Below are positions 55,950-64,000 of a stretch of 64,000 nt of DNA, piece after piece; position 1 is the stretch's first letter; the number at the start of each line of letters is the position of its first letter. The stretch is taken from assembly GCA_958299035.1 (NCBI GenBank), contig CATQJL010000223.1, positions 79,315,322 through 79,379,321 on the forward strand. Direction: 5' to 3'. The stretch is from Cylicocyclus nassatus. Lineage: Eukaryota > Nematoda > Chromadorea > Rhabditida > Strongylidae. A program made the translations under genes and the position numbers. The notes below the pieces were generated by a model. That model searched no databases. It was not told the origin of the DNA and saw nothing but the letters and a program-made list of their open reading frames with translations.

Positions 55950-56821
55950 TAGTTAGGGTGATGGAATGATGCTGTAATCTTAGTAAGAAGAGAATAGAAA
56001 GAAAGCGAAAGAAATGAAGATTACCAGTTCAAATGGGTTGTACTAACTTGAGCATGAGTTATCTTCATAGGAGCTGCCTATCTATGCCTGCTTGAAACGA
56101 TGTATCGTCCTGGAAAAGCATGAGAGGGCATGGCAGTGGAGGAGCCAGTAGCAGGTTTGCTAAGGCTGTGGGAGAGCATATCACTCGTAGCTGTCACTTT
56201 TTAGAAGAACATTTCTTACTTTTTGAGAAAATGATGGTAGCATCTACAAAAGTTTTATGATGAGGTTTTGCAGGTACAAAGTTGGAATGACGCATGCGGA
56301 GATTTTTATTTTTGAAAAAAAATTTTTTTTTGTAAAACGCATGAATTTACCTAAGGAACCCTTTAGCTCACTTAGGACAAGTACGTGGAGAAAAACAATA
56401 TAAAATGATTGCTGTTAGACGTGATTAATGGACTTCCCGGTAGGTACATAATCATAACTCATTTTGTCAGATTACAAATCTCTGATGTTTGATGACTTTT
56501 AATAGTAGGAAAGCAAAAGTGAAGATTTGGGAAACTGGAAGAGGACCTACGATTTTTAAACCGATAAACTCTTTTAACGGAAATTCTTCTAGTCCACTGT
56601 AAATAATTTGTTGATGCAGAAGTTAAAATTAGCAGTGGAATGCAGCGTACAAATGACTTTATTAGCATTTAGTAGTAAACAAATATTCGAAAGTTTTTAT
56701 GAAAATTGAAGCAGTGCTCCTCTTTATCCAGGTTTTTGTGGAATCAGTTGCGGTAAATACGTTTAGCAATTTCCGAAAAATTTTTCTTAATGTTTTTCTC
56801 GACGATACACATCTTCAACTA
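55950..56821. other. Unassigned stretch
   Basis: No feature recognised apart from A/T homopolymer runs near 56315-56335. Confidence 0.3.
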
Positions 56822-58701
56822 ATAGTTTGGCTTGAAAATTCTCGGACATTTTCAGACTAGATCTGCTATTTATCGAAACTTAATGCGTATACATCTGATG
56901 GAGATAGCATTCGATAGAGCAAAGTAAGCTCTACAAGATGGTATGCAAAGTTCGCACCACTTTGGCCCACCGTAAGTTTGCATCCAGAATCTGATCTGTA
57001 CTGAAGGCTCGAAAAACTGGGAAAAATTCATCTTTGTTTGAAAAAATCCTACGGATATTCAACTTGCTCAATGAATTGCACACCACATCAGACACTCATA
57101 TGTATCGTTCTTGTATTTTTTCCTTATCTAGAAATCGAGAAAACGGAAGTTTTCATGCTTAGACAAAAACGAAGATAAGCTGTTCCCACCCATACAGTTG
57201 TGTAATAAAGCCCTTAAAAGTATAATCGCAAATTTCTAGCTTTCCGCAAGTTTTCGAAATATATAAATTTTAGCATGAGACACCCAAGTGAGGAGCTCAT
57301 TTCGCTAATTTTCGAAAACTAGGGCTTATGGAAAACTGAAAATTTAAGGTCATACTTCTAAAGGCTTGTATTAGGCTGTCCCATAAGTCATTTCATTTTT
57401 GAGTTTTCGCTGTAATAAGTCATATAGTTCGTATCCTAAATAGACATCGGGATACCATTCGATAGACCAAAGCAAGCTCTATAAGATGGCGCTTATGATT
57501 TTGCATCAGCTTCGATCCACCTCAAGTTTAAAACCAAAATCTAAAATGATTCGCACACCCAAAAATTGAAATTTTTTTTATATCTTCGTTCAGAAAAGTC
57601 CTACAGATCTCCCACTCGCTCACGCATATACATACCACATCAGACATTCATATGTGCTGTTGCTGTATTTTTTTATCAGCTAGAAATCAAGAAACCGAAA
57701 ATTTCTATGTTTTTGCCAAAGTGGTGCTGCGCTCTTCTTACGCTGATAGTCGTATACTAGAAGCCTTTAGAAGTACCCTCGTAGATTTTTAGCTCTCCAT
57801 AAGCTCTGGTTCACGAGAAATATCGAATTTAGCTTTCCCCACTCGGGTTCTTCGCGCTTAACTCAACATTTCTCGGAAACCACAGCTTATAGAAAGCTAT
57901 AATTTCACGGTTGTACTTCTGAGGGCTTGTAGTATACAAATGTCAGTGTAAGAACAGCACAGCATCACTTTGGTAAAAACATGGAGATTTTCGGTTTCTT
58001 GATTTCTAGCTGATAAAAAAATACAGCAACAGCACATATGAATGTCTGATGTGGTATGTATATGCGTGAGCGAGTGGGAGATCTGTAGGACTTTTTAGAA
58101 CGAAGATATAAAAAAATTTCACTTTTCTGGGTGTGTGAATCTTTTTAGATTTTGGTTTCGAACTTGAGTTGGATCGAAGCTGATGCAAAATCATAAGCGC
58201 CATCTTATAAAGCTTGCTTTGCTCTATCGAATGATATCCTGATGTCTGTTTAGGATACGAACTATATGGCTTATTATGGCGAAAACTCAAAAATGAAAAG
58301 ACTTATGGGACAACCTAATACTATACAATCATGAGTGGGAACAGCGTATCTTCGTTTTTGTGTAGGCATGAAGACTTTCGTTTGCTCGATTTTTACATGA
58401 GAAAAAAAATACAGCAGTGGTGCTTATGCGTGTTTGATGGGTGTGCTATTTATGTGAACAAGCTGGAAATGCGTAGGATTTTTTGAACAAGATATGAATT
58501 TTTCCCCATTTTTCGAGCCTTCAGTGCGACTCAGATTCTGGATGCAAATTTACGGTGGGTCGAAGCTGGTGCGAACTTTTACGTACCATCTTGTGGAGCT
58601 TGCTTCGATTTATCGAATAGTATCTGTATCGGACTGCATGCATTAGGTTCAGAAAAATAGCAGAGTTAGTCTGAAAATGTACGAGAACTTTCGAGCCCTA
58701 A
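56822..58701. mobile_element. Mariner-like palindrome (outer), split by another
   Basis: Arms 56822-57368 and 58321-58701 are complementary: TTCTCGGACATTTTCAGACT, TTCGATAGAGCAAAG and CTGAAGGCTCGAAAAA against their inverses. The right end reads CTTTCGAGCCCTAA before TA. The inner palindrome 57371-58318 interrupts it off centre. Non-coding. Confidence 0.75.
57371..58318. mobile_element. Mariner-like full-length palindrome (inner), 948 bp
   Basis: Ends TTAGGCTGTCCCATAAGTCA and the inverse of TTAGGTTGTCCCATAAGTC, flanked by TA. Complementary across the whole length (GATACCATTCGATAGA-CAAA, CATCAGCTTCGATCCA, CACACCCA). It has inserted into the outer palindrome and is the younger of the two. Confidence 0.85.
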
Positions 58702-58719
58702 TAGAAGATTCTATTGTCT

Positions 58720-60018
58720 CTGCTCTCACAAGTCAATTGCTGCCGTTGGTCATTGGATAAGGTTAACTGACTAGATATCTTCTTTTCTTTGGAGGAATAG
58801 CTTCTTATTGTTAAGAACTTTTCTAGCGCCATCCGATTTGAACATTATCAATGTATCAGAGCTACCATATCTTGAGGGAAGTAGCGTAAACAAGTCCAGG
58901 TCACCCATATAGCTTCTATGGAAACACTGATCTTTTACAGATCTGATTTCCACATGAAGGTGACGCAAGCTGCTTTTACAGCATGCCTGTCTATTCCACT
59001 TTAGGAAATTCGAATAACGTGTCAGTCTGGTTCACTCCCCTCAAAGTCTTTTGCTGAGATCAAAGCTTGAACTGAATGTCAGGAGACTATCGCTAACTAC
59101 CTGTATAAGACGGCATGCTTTTATTGCCTTTACGTAGCACATAAATTTAGACATAAGATTGGTTGCATAACCGCAATCTCAGAATGCTTGAGTGCTACAT
59201 GTATGATCTTTGATAAGGATGAGGGAGATGGAATTGGAAAGAAAAAGTGGACGCAAGTAGTAGTCGCTATTTTTATTCAAATGTCAAGTAGGACAGCCAG
59301 AACTGGGTAGGCAATTTCCTTTCACATCTCTATCAATTGTCTTTCGCCGGTTTTCTGCCTTTTTCTACGTTTATCCCTATTTTTGATATTTGCAGAGTAA
59401 ATTTGATGTTGAAAAAATTGAGAAATGCACTAGACTTTAGATTTAAAACATACATATTTAAAAGCTTTGTGATATTGCTCTGCAGGAAAAGTTGATTTCT
59501 GCTCAACGTCAAGCAAAACATTTTATCGTATGTATTGTATATTCACACTGGGTGTTCCGATCAACATATAAAGCGCTCGTTTTTTTCACTTAAATATGTT
59601 TATGATTATGGGTCCAGAAAACCTGCTATAATTTCTCTGAAGATCTAGAATGTGCTCTTTGGACAGCATAATGTTCGTTTGCGAAGTAAAAATGTCATGT
59701 TGAGGGAACGCTGAATCAATGCACTTTTCTTACGCGTCCCCCATCACAGCCCTTTTTTCGCTTTTCTTCCTTTATCCATGTTCGTTCGTATTTTCAACAC
59801 TTTTATGAAGAGAATTTGATATGCCAAATAGTACAGATGTATGTACTAGATTGTGGTTGAGCATGAGGGAAAACGCTGAATTGATCATGAACGGAATATT
59901 TTATTTTTGATTAGGTCAAAAAAATTTTATATTGTTTGTACCTATACTTCAGCTATTCGTCAGTCGTCTTACGTATGAGAATTTAGTTTTCTTTCATTCA
60001 TATAGGTTAAACATTATA
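58720..60018. other. Unassigned stretch
   Basis: No gene or element recognised. CTCTGAAGATCTAGAATGTG (59636) is weakly repeated near 61895, suggesting old duplicated sequence around the next foldback. Confidence 0.3.
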
Positions 60019-61873
60019 TTAAGTGTGTCCGAAAGTTCTTGCCGTTTCTTAAACATATCCTCAAATCATCTTATATATAAAGCTGAATGTCTGTTTGTAT
60101 GTATGTCTGTCTGTCTGTATGTCTGTCTGTACGTATGTTCCGAATAGAAAATTCCATTTCTGAACCGATCCGGACCAAACTTGGCACACACATACGCTAC
60201 GGGCCCCGGCGGGTGTCATAGGCTACTTTTCGTCATCGATCGATATCGATTTTATCGATTTTTGTCGATTTTTTTGCTGAGTTCACCTACGGGGCTGGGA
60301 GTTGGCACAGGGGGGTAATCGAGCATGGGGATTCCGAATACAATATTGGTTTTCAGGATTATCGATTACTTTTATCGATTTTATCGATTTTTTTGCAAAG
60401 TTTGAGCTAGGGGGCTGGGAGTTGGCACAGGGGGGTAGTCGAGCATGCTGATCATCCCCAAGGGGGGTGATCAGCATGCTCGATTACACCCCTGTGCCAA
60501 ATTCCAGCACCCTAGCTCAAATTTTCAAAAAATCGATAAAATCGATAAAAGTAAGGGACGATCTTGAAAACTAATATTGTATTCGTAATCAGCATGCTCG
60601 ATTACCCCCCTGTGCAAAATCCCAGCCTCGCATGTCAAAATTTACACAAAATCGATAAAATCAATAAAAGTAATCGATAATTCTGAAAACTAATATTGTG
60701 TTCGTAATCCCCATGCTCACTCCCCCCCCCCCCCCTTTGGCAACTCCCAGCCCCGTAGCTCAAACTCTGCAAAAAAAATCGATAAAAATCGGTAAAATTG
60801 ACATCGATCGATAACGAAAAGTGGACTGTGACACCCGCCGGGGCCCGAAGTGTATGTGTGCCAAGTTTGGTCCGGATACGGCGGAGCCGGGTAAGCCAGC
60901 TAGTTTGAAATAAAGATAGACAAACAAAAAGCGTTCTATGCAAAATTTCTTCCTCTTTCCAGCAGTAATGTTTTTGTTCGGATTCCTTCAATGTTCTTCC
61001 GAATAATCGCCACAACTTTCAACCCATGTATTTCACGTACCTTAAGTCTAGCTTTTTTTAAGTTTTCGTTTTGAACTTTTGAAAAAACTTTGTTAACAGT
61101 TGGATAGAGTAAACAAAGTGCTATGAAAACTAATTTTTTTGGCATTTGCTTTTCAGTATTCTCAAAAAATAAGTTTTCCAAAAGTCTTTACATTTGCGAA
61201 GTTAAGAAAAACGCAAACGCTTCAAACACTATGAAATCTTCACAGATTGGAAATTTCAAAAATCATTTATGATTGAACATTAATTTTAACAAACAAATGA
61301 GTTTCTATCGTTCCGAAAGATTGATTTTTAGGAATTTTCTGGTGCAACTGGGACGCATCACAATACTAAAATTATGGCAAATTTTTCCTCGAGGCCTTTA
61401 CTAATCAAAAGGAGTGACATCTGTCAAGAAGGGAAGAAGAAGTTGCATCATCTAGCTGTTTGCCGTTTGATAGTCTAAGAGGATTAAGATGCCCAAATAT
61501 GATCTACAGCATCGGAAAATTATCCTTAAAAAGTCTTGAAAGCTGTCAAAAGAGCTAAAAACGATGAAAAACGATGTCAAAAAATTTATTACATTGCCCT
61601 TTGTTTACTCTAGCCATTTGTTGTCAAAGTATTTCCAAAAGTCCACAACAAAAGTGAAAAAATTAGCAAAAGTCAAGGGGGGGGGGGATAAGAACCATGG
61701 GTTAAAGATTCTGACGATTCTCCAAGCGAACATCATAGGAATCCGAAGAAATTATTACTGCTGGAAAGAGGAAAAAATTTTGCATAGGATCTTTTCGGAG
61801 TGTTTGTCTATCTTTATTCTGAGTGATTTGAGGATAGGTCTAAAAAATGTCACTAACTTTCGGGTCCATTTAA
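60019..61873. mobile_element. Mariner-like foldback split by a Helitron
   Basis: Ends TTAAGTGTGTCCGAAAGTTC (after TA) and the inverse of TTAAATGGACCCGAAAGTTA. The arms share TATCCTCAAATCA, AATAAAGATAGACAAAC, CCTCTTTCCAGCAGTAAT and ACCCATG in inverted order, and the Helitron-like element 60069-60903 lies in the left arm. Without it the foldback is about 1.02 kb. A G run lies at 61678-61688. Confidence 0.7.
60069..60903 (+). mobile_element. Helitron-like element H1, 835 bp
   Basis: Starts TCTTATATATAAAGCTGA after A and ends GGCGGAGCCGGGTAAGCC then AGCTAG before T. GTCTGTCTGTATG repeats follow the 5' end. The interior has a pair of inverted blocks (CCGGACCAAACTTGGCACAC near 60170, inverted near 60860) around units of about 118 bp. 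The right arm of the host foldback (61820-61835) shows the uninterrupted sequence. Non-autonomous. Confidence 0.75.
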
Positions 61874-62459
61874 TGAAATGAGAAGAACTATTTTCTTCAA
61901 ATATCTGGAGTATGCTCTTCAAACAACATAAAATTCGCCCAGTTAAAGCCATAAAGAAGAAAACAGAGTAATTCCTGTGAAACACGGTTTCAATTTAAAT
62001 CAGCTGTGAGTATTGCGCGTCGAGAAGCTACGCATCGTTTGATACAGACAAGCTGAATCACTCTATGAACCATCGTGTTTCAAGTGTGGGTTGGTTGACT
62101 CATAGTTGAGTTTTTGTTCGCTTGCAGATTAACACCAACATTTTTGTGTAGAAGGCTAAAGCTGTCGGTTCATCGTCGTATGAAGGTCAAATTTCACTTT
62201 CATCGATTGCTGGGGAAAATAACCAGAAGGCTGAGTTTGTTCACAAATAGTTGTTGCAGAGTATTGCTGTAGAAATCATATAATATGTAAATAATTGAGT
62301 AAACATATCCTGGTAGTTTGTACAAACAATAAAAAATTACCTTGCCATAATTATGACATGTGTTATCAGCGCCATGATTTTTGACATCAATAAATCTACC
62401 AAGGCGTAGCTGCTATAATCAAAGCAAAGCCCTCTCTGAGTAAGGGATCACTACCAGAG
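61874..62459. other. Unassigned stretch
   Basis: No coding, repeat or RNA feature recognised. Confidence 0.3.
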
Positions 62460-62690
62460 CCCGTATCGCCTCTGCGGGTTGGCGTGCCGGCGGCCCGCTT
62501 CCGGCACGCTACCGGCACCCCGGCAGCCGCTGGCACCGCACGTGCTCAGTCCCAACTTGTAAACACAACGTTTTCTGTTAGCATGCCGCTGACACGCTTC
62601 CGGCATACTGACGGCGAGCCGGCAGCAGTGCGGGATTTCAATTGTGCCCCAAACAAGTATAAATCTTGTTTACAACTAAAACGCAACATT
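62460..62690 (+). repeat. GC-rich diverged tandem duplication
   Basis: A GC-rich island in AT-rich surroundings with two units of about 115-130 bp, each holding GC(G/A)TGCCG, CGCTTCCGGCA and GCCGGCAGC, then CCCAA(A)C and a TTGT(T)TACAA-like end. The open frame across it is probably compositional. Confidence 0.45.
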
Positions 62691-63360
62691 ATGACACAGA
62701 TTCAGGCTGCTGTACGCATATAATATAATTTGAGAAAAAATATGAAAAAAGGTTCCAAAAGTTGTGTAAAGTAATACCTTTTCTAAAATTAGTCCGTTTC
62801 TAGACGGCCACCAAACAATTTGAGATCGTCCGAAGCATATATTTTTGTAAGTTCACATAAGTTGTGGTACTCCTCTCATGCACGGATTCCCCGGTCTGAA
62901 CATGAAGACATCTTTGTATCGTTATTTATAACGCTTTGTAGATACTGCGCTCTAATGCCAACTTCCTGTGCAAGCTTACTATTCAATTCCACCTTATTTT
63001 CACTGTATTTCAAGTCTTCCTCTCCAAACTAAGTTAGTCTTTCTTGTTTTCAACTTCTCCTAAGTCGAATAGGTTTCCATTAAGGGTCAAGAACTTCGTG
63101 AAGTTTTTAAAGTCAGGGGGTTTGCTTTTAGAAACTCTAGAAACCGATTAACGGCACGCCTTGGTCACTACTGTCTCCGTCCTTCAAAGTGAAGGCTTGA
63201 CTGTAGCTGGCGAATTAGTTATTAATCTTCGCTGAAATCCTGTAAGGAGAGAAGGATCAGATCGAAGTTATGACCTGGCCTATACTGAATTACTTCAATA
63301 CTTCAGCTTCGATGGATCATAGAACCAAGGTTTTATGACGTTAAAAAGCAGGAAAGTAGC
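62691..63360. other. Unassigned stretch
   Basis: No feature recognised. Confidence 0.3.
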
Positions 63361-63774
63361 GGCCGATCCGGACCAAACTTGGCGCACATACACTTTGGGC
63401 ACCGGCGGGTGTCATAGGCTACTTTTCGTCGTCGATCGATATCGATTTTATCGACTTTTATCGACTTTTTTGCAGAGTTCACCTACGGGGCTGGGAGTTG
63501 GCACAGGGAGGTAATTAAGCATGCTGATTATGAGTACAATAGTAGTTTTTGGAATTATCCGCTACTTTTATCGATTTTATCGATTTTTTTTGCAAAGTTC
63601 GAGCTACGGGGCTGGGATTTTGCACAGGGGGTAATCGAGCATACTGTTTACTAAAACAGCGGAAACAGGGAACTGTATGTAGAAGTGGGCTCAGGGAAAG
63701 GTTGTACAGGGATAGGATTGGAAGCTTTATCATAGTGTTTGACAGGGCCGGGCGGAGCCGGGTAAGCCAGCTAG
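63361..63774 (+). mobile_element. Helitron-like element H3, 5'-truncated
   Basis: Begins inside the family at CCGATCCGGACCAAACTTGG and ends GGCGGAGCCGGGTAAGCC then AGCTAG before T (63775). Internal ATCGATTTTATCGA and CGGGGCTGGGAGTTGGCACA units are as in H1 and H2. Confidence 0.7.
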
Positions 63775-64000
63775 TTCAATCATATAGTACTAGGTCGTCT
63801 GTTCAGTTAGCAACCGAGATGTTAAAATTTTTATTCCACCGGCCAACGTTCTGGATTTATCCTTCGTGTGAGCTTGGAAAGTCAAATGAATAAATGAAAT
63901 TAATACACTAGCATCAGCTCAATATAGCATTTGACTACGACTAATACGACGGTTAAAGAAAAATCAAGGATAGCCACGACCTATCTTAGATGACACAACA
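63775..64000. other. Unassigned window end
   Basis: Short AT-rich remainder without a recognisable feature. Confidence 0.3.

Overview
Eukaryotic DNA, almost certainly from a nematode and most likely a strongylid such as a hookworm relative. The reasons are the RTE-clade and BEL/Pao retroelement proteins, GT-AG introns of only about 42-55 bp, and dense Tc1/mariner-like and Helitron-like repeats. No ordinary intact host gene could be assembled. The window is mostly transposable elements, often inserted into one another, with a few split exons.

1-14.8 kb: an inverted duplication with 2.2-kb arms of about 99% identity (2717-4900 and 11668-13853). Its inner left border falls in a 500-base gap. 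Between the arms lie a degraded RTE retrotransposon (minus strand) split by a long-TIR DNA element, and a BEL/Pao remnant (minus strand) split by a second RTE (plus strand, 9189-11563) with clear target-site duplications. A Helitron-like element with a CTGG end sits at the outer border of one arm, and a second copy lies at 43-730.

14.8-25.1 kb: old repeats, a family of TTAA-flanked MITEs (AGGCAGTG ends), tRNA-derived repeats, a LINE ORF1 cut by a MITE, and a 4.5-kb TIR transposon (20010-24514) that contains spliced gene-like exons on the minus strand. 25.1-34.3 kb: a run of palindromic Tc1/mariner-like, hAT-like and unclassified foldbacks.

34.3-45.9 kb: a pogo-like element carrying a CENP-B-type DNA-binding ORF, a full-length but dead RTE with 11-bp target-site duplications, a paralogue of the 19-25 kb locus that lacks the 4.5-kb transposon (an empty site), and a second, inverted 3.5-kb member of that transposon family (41483-45014) carrying a homologous spliced gene. 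45.9-64 kb: sparse DNA with one possible F-BAR-like exon, three Helitron-like elements with TC...CTAG ends, further mariner-like foldbacks including one nested inside another, and a 285-bp MITE with the same ends as the gene-carrying transposons.

The most interesting signal is that TIR family: ends CTCAGACA, 2-bp target duplications (AA, AC, TT), an empty paralogous site, and a conserved multi-exon gene in two inverted copies. I cannot assign its superfamily or the function of its gene.
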